A stretch of DNA of 64,000 nucleotides from Oligella sp050920755 (lineage in GTDB: Bacteria > Pseudomonadota > Gammaproteobacteria > Burkholderiales > Burkholderiaceae_B): assembly GCF_050920755.1 (NCBI RefSeq), contig NZ_CP158480.1, forward strand, positions 868,001-932,000, given 5' to 3'. The position numbers and the translations under genes were made by a program. How positions within the stretch are numbered: position 1 is the first letter of the stretch; each line of letters begins with the position of its first letter. The notes beneath the pieces were generated by a model. The model saw only the letters and a program-made list of their open reading frames with translations. It was not told where the DNA came from and did not search any database. Below, in pieces: positions 9,342 to 16,808 of this stretch.

Positions 9342-9773
9342 ATGTCCTTAGGTCAAGATTCAAAAGATTTATTTAATACGGTTGCGGCAACGCTCAGTAA
9401 TCGAGCGGAGTTGTTCGGAATCGAGTTTGTTGAGGAGCGTAAGCGTCTTGTCAGTGCGGTTGTTCTAGGTGTGGCAGCGGCTATTCTGGCGATGTTTTTT
9501 CTCTTGGGCTTATCCTTTTTAGCGTTGATGCTGTTGTGGGATAGCCCCTATCGTTATGCCGTGGTAGGGGGCGTGACGGTTTTATATGCGATTTTGGCAC
9601 TGCTTTGTGTGGCTAAGGTAAAGGCTTTATTTAGTGAAAGTACGCCATTTGCGGCAACGGTTCAGGTCTTTAAAGATGATGCGGCTAAAATTAAAGGTGA
9701 GATGTTAACGCCACCGCCATTTAGCAGCGGTTCATCCGTGTCAGGTACAACCGGCCCCTCAAAGGAGATTTAA
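9342..9773 (+). CDS. YqjE / phage-holin-like family membrane protein
   Basis: The 143-residue protein has an N-terminal amphipathic region (about 1-38) and two adjacent membrane segments (about 43-65 and 70-92). A proline- and serine-rich hydrophilic tail follows. This matches the YqjE / holin-superfamily proteins found next to YqjD homologues. Its molecular role is not established, and despite the family name nothing here points to a phage. It ends one base before the next gene's ATG (TAAAATG), so the two are probably co-translated. Confidence 0.8.
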   Translation: MSLGQDSKDLFNTVAATLSNRAELFGIEFVEERKRLVSAVVLGVAAAILAMFFLLGLSFLALMLLWDSPYRYAVVGGVTVLYAILALLCVAKVKALFSESTPFAATVQVFKDDAAKIKGEMLTPPPFSSGSSVSGTTGPSKEI

Positions 9774-9774
9774 A

Positions 9775-10308
9775 ATGTCTAATCAACAAACAAAAAAATC
9801 TCAACAGCAGGATAAGCGTAAGGCGCTCTTAATGGCTAAAATCTATGCCGAACGTGAATTGATTAGTTTGCAGGGTCAACGCTTGATTTATGATGTCAAG
9901 CCTTCGACCATCAAAAATAATTTATTCGAAAGTGCGCTTGAGCGACTGCATATGAGTCAAAGCTCCAGAAGTTTATTTGCCTATATTGACCGTCACCCGA
10001 CGATTAGTTGGGCGGTAGCGCAGTTATTAAGACAAGGGGTGAAGCGTACACGCTCCTCTTTATGGCGTCCTTTAGCCATTGGGGTAGCGACTTGGTTTGT
10101 GAGTAGCCGCAAGCGTGCCATTCGTCGTGAGGCGGCGCGTAATACACCGCTCACCGGCCAACGAGTGCGAGCACAATCCGTACCTATTGAGGCGGATGAT
10201 GAGCTGTATTATCTTGAAGATACGGCGTCCTATGCGCCACGTCCGCGCGCTCTCAAAAGTACAGAAAGGCAGCGCACCAAGCGCAGACCCCTGCGTCGCC
10301 GTACTTAA
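9775..10308 (+). CDS. Basic hypothetical protein in the yqjDE-like cluster (YqjK position)
   Basis: The 177-residue protein is strongly basic. An N-terminal helix carries RKALLMAKIYAERELISLQGQR, and a short hydrophobic stretch (WRPLAIGVATWFVSS) may touch the membrane. The C-terminal tail is arginine-rich, ending KRRPLRRRT. I recognise no domain with confidence. It occupies the position of yqjK after yqjD and yqjE, and YqjK proteins are also short and basic, so it may be a distant counterpart. It is coupled to the upstream gene and is followed by a strong terminator. Confidence 0.7.
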   Translation: MSNQQTKKSQQQDKRKALLMAKIYAERELISLQGQRLIYDVKPSTIKNNLFESALERLHMSQSSRSLFAYIDRHPTISWAVAQLLRQGVKRTRSSLWRPLAIGVATWFVSSRKRAIRREAARNTPLTGQRVRAQSVPIEADDELYYLEDTASYAPRPRALKSTERQRTKRRPLRRRT

Positions 10309-10321
10309 GTATTTTCAAACT

Positions 10322-10359
10322 AAAAATGGCAGTCGGAAAATCAATCCGCTGCCATTTTT
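10322..10359 (+). terminator. Terminator, first copy of a duplicated hairpin
   Basis: An 11-bp outer stem (10322-10332 with 10349-10359) plus an inner CGGA/TCCG pair is flanked by A-rich and T-rich ends, so it can work on both strands. The 36-base core 10328-10363 recurs at 12349-12384 with two differences. Confidence 0.8.
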
Positions 10360-10464
10360 CAATATAAACCTAAGTCACTTACTTTTGATAAGTCTTATGC
10401 TGACATACTTCTTTAATACATATCTTTTATTATGAATTGATTAATAAATTTCAGTCGTTAGGTT

Positions 10465-10901
10465 ATGTTTGAATTTTTACCCATATCGGTTGAAAAAGGT
10501 GAAATTATTGAATTCGTGGCAGGAAATGAAATTCAGTGCATGCCACGGTCAAATACAATTTTTCTTCACACCGATTGTTTATACTTCAATGTTACAAATC
10601 ATCTTGTAGATCAAGAGAAATTTTTTTCATGCCTGAACTTGTGTCTGATAAGTATTGGTTGTTACAACATAACGAAAAAGCTTTAATTTTTTTAAGACAA
10701 GGTTCACAAACATTTACTACAAATGGAGTAGGTTCAGATAATAAATTTCATGGCTGGAGAGTATCTGCTTCTAATAAACAACCAACTTGTAATAACAACT
10801 CAAGTTCGGATAATAGCGTTCTAATATGGGTTCAATCGGAACATATTGAAACTGCAAAAGCCACCATGGGAAAAAGTAAATTCTATTTAAAATCAACATG
10901 A
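10465..10901 (+). pseudogene. Small gene interrupted by a frame change at a T7 run
   Basis: Two overlapping reading frames look like one gene. The first (ATG at 10465) reads MFEFLPISVEKGEIIEFV through ...VDQEKFF (codon 54). The second carries on from about 10623 as FFMPELVSDKYWLLQHNEK to a TGA at 10899-10901. They join by a -1 step at a run of seven T (10621-10627), giving a protein of about 145 residues. The stop overlaps the next gene's ATG (ATGA), which argues that the second frame is really translated. An alternative is a 90-residue gene starting at the ATG at 10629. No family is recognised. The cause could be mutation, programmed or transcriptional slippage, or a sequencing error in the homopolymer. 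Confidence 0.5.
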
Positions 10902-11569
10902 AACGCTTCCCATCTATTCTGTTATGTTCACTTTTACTTATCGCAGGCTTTTTTGCTTATCGTTATTTTGCGCTTGAAACGCAAAACGATAGTTGGAATG
11001 AGGCATGGTATCGTCCTCATGAGATGACTGAGCCGGTTGATAAACCTATTTGTGAAGTTGAAATTCCAATCTACGACAATGACACCGGGGATGGTAATTC
11101 GAAAGTCGGTTACCTTTTTTATCACATCGGTGCTGCAGCTCTGCTACCTACGGACATAATGCCGGGTAAACGCCAAAGTCATAACAAAGATATGATAAAA
11201 CTGGGTTATCAAAAAGAATGTCCAACCGTTTTTAATTATTTTTTATTGCACGATTTATACTCAAACCGGTTAATAGAAGATTTTTTTCAATACAACCAAA
11301 ATTTTGAAAAACAAAGTAGTGCTATTGAACCATCTGCGAATCAATGTGAACTCACGATTAGCATGCCCCATATTTATGAAGATATTGAGATACGCTTAAA
11401 TCAATACTTAAAACTGCACCTGAAATCTTTTCAAGGCATCCATTCCATCAAGCCCATAAACGGTTACGCTGTAAGTGTGCAATTAAAGTTTTACAGTGCT
11501 TGTGATCAGGTATTAGCGGATTACTTGATGCAGGATTTGATGCCGGCGGATTACTTTCAAATGACGTAA
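10898..11569 (+). CDS. Membrane-anchored two-repeat cysteine-pair protein, copy A
   Basis: The protein has 223 residues. An uncleaved-looking signal anchor at the N-terminus (MKRFPSILLCSLLLIAGFFAYRYF without an obvious AxA site) places the rest in the periplasm. The rest appears to be two copies of one unit. Each begins C-E-V/L-x-I (C52 and C150) and ends with a second cysteine followed by a V-x-N/D-Y-x-L/M-x-D-L pattern (C108 and C202). The pairs are 56 and 52 residues apart and probably form disulfides. The start overlaps the upstream stop (ATGA). It is paralogous to the gene at 11617, and their last 62 coding bases are nearly identical. I recognise no family, and a role is not inferred. 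Confidence 0.75.
   Translation: MKRFPSILLCSLLLIAGFFAYRYFALETQNDSWNEAWYRPHEMTEPVDKPICEVEIPIYDNDTGDGNSKVGYLFYHIGAAALLPTDIMPGKRQSHNKDMIKLGYQKECPTVFNYFLLHDLYSNRLIEDFFQYNQNFEKQSSAIEPSANQCELTISMPHIYEDIEIRLNQYLKLHLKSFQGIHSIKPINGYAVSVQLKFYSACDQVLADYLMQDLMPADYFQMT
11505..11566 (+). repeat. 62-bp direct repeat, copy 1 (3' end of paralogue A)
   Basis: This stretch matches 12191-12252 with a single base difference (C versus T at 11554/12240). It encodes the shared tail DQVLADYLMQDLMPADYFQMT (N in place of the first D in the other copy). The rest of the two genes is far more diverged. Confidence 0.9.
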
Positions 11570-11616
11570 TAGACAAGTGTAAATGCCTCAAAAGTAGACT
11601 CTAACTAACAGTTTAT

Positions 11617-12258
11617 ATGAAACGTTTGATTTTAATACTTCCACTTTTATTGATTACTGCCTTTTTTGCCTATCGTTATTTTATACTTGAACCAAAAGAG
11701 CGTCTTGGCGATAGGTTACAGCATGACGCTTATCAAATTCTTTGTACGATTGAAGTTCCCATTTCAAGTGATAAGACAACGAACTTGGACTCAAAAATTA
11801 AGTATGTGATGCTACAAAGCCGGTTATATTCGCCTATTCCTGAATACGTTGTCGGCGCCTCTCTAAGTAATAATTACAAGCACGCTGTCAGCATGAAATT
11901 TGATAAAAAATGTGCCACTGTTTTGAATTACTTTTTATTGAATGACTTATTTCCCGATCATGTTAAAACGTTATTTTTTAAACATAACCCTAACTTTGAA
12001 GCACAAAGCAATGCCATTGAATCGTCTTCTCAACGATGTGAGCTCACTGTGACACTTCCTTATGAAGACGTTCAAGGACGTTTATCAGAATTTTTAAAGC
12101 TGCGTCTTAAGTCCTTTGAGGGTACGATAGCCGTCAATCGTTTAAATACATCCAGTGAACAATCCCGATTATCATTTAACAGTACTTGCAATCAGGTATT
12201 AGCGGATTACTTGATGCAGGATTTGATGCCGGCGGATTATTTTCAAATGACGCAATAA
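11617..12258 (+). CDS. Membrane-anchored two-repeat cysteine-pair protein, copy B
   Basis: The 213-residue paralogue of the upstream gene has the same plan. An N-terminal membrane anchor (MKRLILILPLLLITAFFAYRYF) is followed by two related units, each bounded by a cysteine pair (C43 with C99, and C141 with C191). The second unit shares CELT, the middle LKSFEG/LKSFQG string and the whole C-terminal tail with copy A. The first 40 residues after the anchor differ and copy B is ten residues shorter. No convincing ribosome site is seen, so expression may depend on the upstream gene 47 bases away. The function is unknown. Confidence 0.75.
   Translation: MKRLILILPLLLITAFFAYRYFILEPKERLGDRLQHDAYQILCTIEVPISSDKTTNLDSKIKYVMLQSRLYSPIPEYVVGASLSNNYKHAVSMKFDKKCATVLNYFLLNDLFPDHVKTLFFKHNPNFEAQSNAIESSSQRCELTVTLPYEDVQGRLSEFLKLRLKSFEGTIAVNRLNTSSEQSRLSFNSTCNQVLADYLMQDLMPADYFQMTQ
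12191..12252 (+). repeat. 62-bp direct repeat, copy 2 (3' end of paralogue B)
   Basis: Second copy of the repeat at 11505-11566, with 61 of 62 bases identical. It covers the last 20 or so codons of the gene, in the same reading frame. Confidence 0.9.
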
Positions 12259-12341
12259 TGACTCAAAGTGATATCCATTTATTTTAAGCGTTGGCAGTAA
12301 GCGTCCGATGAACACATGCAGGAAGTTTTAATTGTTTCCAT

Positions 12342-12384
12342 AAAAAAAGGCAGTCGGAGAATCGATCCGCTGCCATTTTTCAAT
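12342..12384. terminator. Terminator, second copy of a duplicated hairpin
   Basis: The stem GGCAG-t-CGGA pairs with TCCG-CTGCC. It is followed by ATTTTT on the plus strand and by a run of seven T on the minus strand. It can therefore end both the two-repeat gene cluster and the convergent trhP transcript. Core 12349-12384 repeats 10328-10363. Confidence 0.8.
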
Positions 12385-12402
12385 TAAAGCGCTAAGTGAG
12401 AT

Positions 12403-13803
12403 TTAACTGCCTAAGGTCTCAACTTGTGCCTCGCGCTTAGGTTCATCAGGTAGGATGCGGGCAATTAAGGCATTGTCCATGCCTTGCATGCCGGGGATCT
12501 GTACAAAAATACCGCTACCTGCAGCCACATCAGTGGGCTCACCATTGCGCAACATTTGCTCTAAACGCACCGTTTTATTGCCACTCGGGTGGATAATTTC
12601 AATATCGTCACCTACTCTGAAGTGGTTTTTGACATCAATCATGGCCCAGCCATTTTCATCAATTTCAGTGACCTGACCGACAAACTGGCTGCGTTTGGAA
12701 ATGGAGTGACCACTGAGATAGTTTTGATAGTCTTGAGTTTGGTGACGCTCCAGGAAACCACTGGTGTAACCACGGTTTGCCAGACCCTCCAGATCGGCCA
12801 GTAAACTGTAATCAAACGGTCTTCCCGCAACCGCATCATCAATCGCGCGACGATAGCTTTGCGCCGCTCTGGCGACATAGTAAACCGATTTGGTACGACC
12901 CTCGATTTTCAGTGAATCGACACCGATTTCCGCTAATTTAGCAACCGATTCAATGGCACGTAAATCCTTTGAGTTCATAATATAGGTGCCGTGCTCATCC
13001 TCCATAATCGGCATATAAGAGCCGGGACGATTGGTTTCTTCCAAGAAGTACACTTTATCAGCCAGTGGATGACGCTTTTGACCGTTAATACCTTCGAAGA
13101 GACTATCGGCTTCCTCCTTGGCCTGCTCGAAATTAAAGCCTTGAAGTACTGAGGGCTCAGGTGTGCCGGCGTGATCGCTTTCCGAGTCATAGACAGTATA
13201 GTTCCAACGGCAAGCATTGGTACAGGTACCTTGGTTCGGGTCGCGATGATTAAAATAACCGGATAATAAGCAACGGCCGGAGTAGGCGATACAAAGCGCA
13301 CCATGCACAAAAACCTCCAGCTCCATATCAGGCACTTCCTGACGGATTTCGGCGATTTCCTTAAGCGATAGTTCGCGCGATAAAATAATGCGCTCAATAC
13401 CGACGCTTTGCCAGAAGCGGACACCCCAGTAATTGGTGGTATTGGCCTGCACCGATAAGTGAATCGGCATCTCCGGCCAACGCTCACGCACCGTCATAAT
13501 TAAGCCAGGATCCGCCATAATCAGCGCATCAGGTTTCATGGCAATAAGGGGCTCCATATCGCTTAAAAAAGTCTTTAGTTTATTGTTGTGCGGTAAAGTA
13601 TTAACCGTCAGATAGAACTTTTTATTGCGCTGATGCGCTTCGCTAATGGCCTGCTCTAAGACCGTCAGCTTGGCAAATTCGTTATTGCGAACACGCAAGG
13701 AGTAGCGTGGGCTACCGGCGTAAACGGCATCGGCGCCGTAATCATAGGCGGCACGCATGCGCTCTAAGCCGCCGGCTGGTAGTAATAATTCAGGTGCTTT
13801 CAT
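12403..13803 (-). CDS. trhP: U32-family tRNA hydroxylation protein
   Basis: The 466-residue protein belongs to the U32 'peptidase' family and resembles E. coli YegQ/TrhP. TrhP is needed for prephenate-dependent 5-hydroxyuridine formation at position 34 of tRNAs (family knowledge). The N-terminal TIM-barrel start is PELLLPAGGLERMRAAYDYGADAVYAG. The characteristic cysteines C171, C178, C194 and C198 lie in the string from VHGALCIAYSGRCLL to CTNACRW and probably bind an iron-sulfur cluster. A C-terminal beta-barrel follows. RlhA is the other U32 branch, but the length and the NHRDPNQGTCTNACRW string favour TrhP. Confidence 0.88.
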   Translation of the reverse strand: MKAPELLLPAGGLERMRAAYDYGADAVYAGSPRYSLRVRNNEFAKLTVLEQAISEAHQRNKKFYLTVNTLPHNNKLKTFLSDMEPLIAMKPDALIMADPGLIMTVRERWPEMPIHLSVQANTTNYWGVRFWQSVGIERIILSRELSLKEIAEIRQEVPDMELEVFVHGALCIAYSGRCLLSGYFNHRDPNQGTCTNACRWNYTVYDSESDHAGTPEPSVLQGFNFEQAKEEADSLFEGINGQKRHPLADKVYFLEETNRPGSYMPIMEDEHGTYIMNSKDLRAIESVAKLAEIGVDSLKIEGRTKSVYYVARAAQSYRRAIDDAVAGRPFDYSLLADLEGLANRGYTSGFLERHQTQDYQNYLSGHSISKRSQFVGQVTEIDENGWAMIDVKNHFRVGDDIEIIHPSGNKTVRLEQMLRNGEPTDVAAGSGIFVQIPGMQGMDNALIARILPDEPKREAQVETLGS

Positions 13804-13965
13804 GTATATTAAAATCGTTGCTTCTTAGGTGAAGATGATGTAAATGAATGAATTCTTTAGAGTAAAGCATACAAGCGCTTTGCTCCTAAAAATCAGGATT
13901 TAAGCGCTATATTTTAATTTATGCTGCTCTGCTATGTGAGCTAAGGCTTTGTTTTTTATAAAAAA

Positions 13966-15519
13966 TTAAAAACCGAGCTGTTGCCACAGATCATCGACGC
14001 GTTGCTTGACCTCGGGTCTCATGGTAATCGGGATACCCCATTCTCTATCGGTCTCGCCGGGCCATTTATTGGTAGCGTCCATGCCCATTTTACCCCCAAG
14101 TCCCGACACCGGAGAGGCAAAGTCCAGATAATCAATAGGGGTATTTTCTACCAAAAGCGTATCGCGTGCCGGATCCATACGGGTAGTCATGGCCCAGATA
14201 ACCTCTTTCCAGTCGCGGGTATTAACATCCTCATCGACCACCACAATAAACTTAGTGTACATGAACTGACGCAAGATACTCCATACACCGAACATTACAC
14301 GCTTGGCGTGGCCGGCGTACTGCTTACGGATGGAGACCACCGCCATACGATAACTACACCCCTCGGGTGGTAAATAGAAATCGACGATTTCGGGCAATTG
14401 CTTACGTAATAAGGGCACAAAAACCTCATTGAGCGCCACCCCCAAAACAGCCGGCTCATCAGGAGGTTTACCGGTATAGGTGCTGTGATAGATCGGGTTT
14501 TTGCGCATGGTGATGCGCTCAACGGTAAAGACCGGGAACCAATCCTGCTCATTATAATAGCCCGTATGATCGCCATAAGGCCCCTCTAGAGCCAGCTCAT
14601 AATTGGCTAAAAAGCCACCCGGCATCGGCGGCATATCCTCGCTTAGTTGAGGTGCGATAGCATCGGGATGACTGCTAGGCAAAATATGACCCTCAAGCAC
14701 AATTTCAGCACTTGCCGGTACTTGAAGATCATTGCCGAGGGATTTTACCAGCTCGGTGCGTGAGCCTCTCAGTAAACCGGCAAATTGATATTCCGACAAA
14801 CTGTCGGGCACCGGCGTAACGGCACCCAGAATAGTCGCCGGATCAGCGCCGAGAGCAACACTGATAGGAAAGGGCTTGCCCGGATTGGCCAAGGCATGAT
14901 CGCGAAAGTCCAGGGCTCCACCTCGATGTGAGAGCCAACGCATAATCACTTTATTGCGACCGAGTAATTGTTGACGATAGATGCCCAGATTTTGACGCTT
15001 GGCATTAGGCCCTTTGGTAATCACTAAGCCCCATGTGATTAAGGGAGCCACATCACCGGGCCAGCAAGTTTGAATCGGAATTTGCTGTAAATCTACCGCA
15101 TCGCCATCAATCACCACCTCCTGACAAGGTGCTGAGCGTTGAACCTTGGGTGCCATATCCCAGAGTGCCGACTTGAGCATCGAAACCTTAGAAAAAGCAT
15201 CCTTAAGTCCGCGTGGCGGTTGCGGTTCACGCAACTCGGCCAGTAATTCACCAACCTCGGTCAGTGCAGAGATATCCTCGGCACCCATGCCCCAAGCAAC
15301 ACGTTCCGGCGTGCCGAACAAATTCGTCAACACCGGTATGGTGGCTTTTTGACCGCCATGTTGGGCATTATTAAATAATAATGCAGGCCCCTCGGCGCGC
15401 AGTACACGGTCACTGATCTCAGTCATTTCCAAGTCAGTGGAGACGGCAACATCAGTACTTTTTAATTGACCTCGTCGCTCTAATTGTTGGAGAAAATCTC
15501 TGAGATCCTTATATTTCAC
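13966..15519 (-). CDS. ubiD: 4-hydroxy-3-polyprenylbenzoate decarboxylase
   Basis: UbiD removes the carboxyl group from the prenylated benzoate ring in ubiquinone synthesis, using prenylated FMN supplied by UbiX. The 517-residue length is usual. Seen in the sequence are MKYKDLRDFLQQLERRGQL at the N-terminus, the GPYGDHTGYYNEQ string, and FPVFTVERITMRKNPIYHSTYTG shortly after it. WGIPITMRPEV lies near the C-terminus. The gene overlaps the upstream aminotransferase by 11 bases. No ubiX is present in this window. Confidence 0.95.
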   Translation of the reverse strand: MKYKDLRDFLQQLERRGQLKSTDVAVSTDLEMTEISDRVLRAEGPALLFNNAQHGGQKATIPVLTNLFGTPERVAWGMGAEDISALTEVGELLAELREPQPPRGLKDAFSKVSMLKSALWDMAPKVQRSAPCQEVVIDGDAVDLQQIPIQTCWPGDVAPLITWGLVITKGPNAKRQNLGIYRQQLLGRNKVIMRWLSHRGGALDFRDHALANPGKPFPISVALGADPATILGAVTPVPDSLSEYQFAGLLRGSRTELVKSLGNDLQVPASAEIVLEGHILPSSHPDAIAPQLSEDMPPMPGGFLANYELALEGPYGDHTGYYNEQDWFPVFTVERITMRKNPIYHSTYTGKPPDEPAVLGVALNEVFVPLLRKQLPEIVDFYLPPEGCSYRMAVVSIRKQYAGHAKRVMFGVWSILRQFMYTKFIVVVDEDVNTRDWKEVIWAMTTRMDPARDTLLVENTPIDYLDFASPVSGLGGKMGMDATNKWPGETDREWGIPITMRPEVKQRVDDLWQQLGF

Positions 15520-16681
15520 CTAAAAAATCCTCTAATCGTTGCGCCGCGATTTTTAATTGCTCAATGCCGGTGGCATAAGACAGACGCAGCATTTTTTTAG
15601 CATAAGCAGGACCGAAATCCAGACCGGGTACGGTGGCAATACCGGCTTTTTCTAACAGCAGGTTTGCAAAATCAACGCTATCATCACTGAATTTACTGAT
15701 ATCACAATAAATATAAAAAGCGCCATCGGGCTTAACCGGTACATCAATGCCTAAACGTGCTAATTCAGGCAGTAAGTAATCACGGCGCTCCTTAAAGGCG
15801 GCGCGCCTTTTTTCATAGATTGCCATTGACTCCGGCGCAAAGCAGGAAATGGCGGCATGCTGGGCCAGGGTAGGGGCGCAAATAGTCAAGCTGCTGGATA
15901 TTTTTTCAAAAGCAGGCACCAAATGCTCCGGTGCGATAATCCAACCAAGGCGCCAACCGGTCATATTAAAAAACTTGGAAAAGCTGTTAATCACAACAAT
16001 ATCCGGATCGTGTGCCAGACCTGATTTGGCTTGATGATCGTAACTTAAGCCTAAGTAAATCTCATCTAAAATGACAATGCCGCCAAGTGACTTCACTGTG
16101 GCGCATATCTTGGCTAATTCCTCCTCAGTAATGCTGGTACCGGTAGGATTGCTTGGTGAAGCAATTAATACTGCACGCGTATGAGGGCCCCAATTGGCCT
16201 TGATTTTTTCAGCCGATAACTGGAAACGCTCCTCGGGTGTGCAGGGAATTAATTTCGTGGTGGCACCTGCAGTCAGAATAAAATTAAAATTCGCCGGATA
16301 ATAAGGATCCGGCATTAATACCTCATCACCGGGATTTAACAGTGTCTGCGCCGCCAGTAATAAGGCACCCGAGGCACCGGTGGTGACAATCACTTGATGG
16401 TGATTGATATTCGTTGCGAATTGCTCATTATAATAGTCGGCAATGCAGAGACGTAAAGGCTCTAAGCCTAGCGTTGCACTATAGCCGCTCAGACCGCTTT
16501 GTGTGGCTTTGGCCAGCGTCTCACAAACAAGGGGTGGCGCCGTAAAATCGGGCTCGCCGATACTTAAACTGACAATATCACGGCCTGCTTCACGTAATGC
16601 CTGTGCTTTTTTAGCAAACTCCACAGCATGGAAAGTGACCGATTCTGCAACACGATGAGCTGGTTTAAACATAGATATCAA
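15509..16681 (-). CDS. Class I/II PLP-dependent aminotransferase
   Basis: The protein is a fold-type I aminotransferase of 390 residues. SPSNPTGTSI (175-184) is followed by DEIYLGL, with the PLP-ring aspartate at D206. The Schiff-base lysine is K236 in NSFSKFFNMTGWRLGW, and an arginine for the substrate carboxylate lies near the C-terminus (MLRLSYA). The substrate cannot be fixed from sequence; family relatives act on aspartate, aromatic or branched amino acids. A second ATG nine bases downstream (MFKPAHRV) could be the start. It overlaps ubiD by 11 bases, so the two are co-transcribed. Confidence 0.9.
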   Translation of the reverse strand: MISMFKPAHRVAESVTFHAVEFAKKAQALREAGRDIVSLSIGEPDFTAPPLVCETLAKATQSGLSGYSATLGLEPLRLCIADYYNEQFATNINHHQVIVTTGASGALLLAAQTLLNPGDEVLMPDPYYPANFNFILTAGATTKLIPCTPEERFQLSAEKIKANWGPHTRAVLIASPSNPTGTSITEEELAKICATVKSLGGIVILDEIYLGLSYDHQAKSGLAHDPDIVVINSFSKFFNMTGWRLGWIIAPEHLVPAFEKISSSLTICAPTLAQHAAISCFAPESMAIYEKRRAAFKERRDYLLPELARLGIDVPVKPDGAFYIYCDISKFSDDSVDFANLLLEKAGIATVPGLDFGPAYAKKMLRLSYATGIEQLKIAAQRLEDFLGEI

Positions 16682-16808
16682 TGCCTGATAGAAAAATAGC
16701 TGGACTAAGCCAAAATAATTAGATAGTTAAAAAGTTTTATCATTATACTTGCTAGATTGACTGCTTTGGTATGGAGAAGCGTAGTTCAAAATTTGCAAGC
16801 GATAGATT

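Noticed and set aside
9342..9773. Phage holin indicating a prophage
   Set aside because: The gene is a YqjE-type member of the holin superfamily beside a DUF883 gene, and no phage genes lie nearby.
10309..12400. Insertion sequence or transposon as carrier of the AT-rich patch
   Set aside because: No transposase, terminal inverted repeats or target duplication were seen; the flanking repeats are terminator hairpins.
12975..13487. 170-codon open frame on the minus strand
   Set aside because: It is a shifted frame within trhP; the product is cysteine- and proline-scattered with no domain, while trhP itself is clearly conserved.
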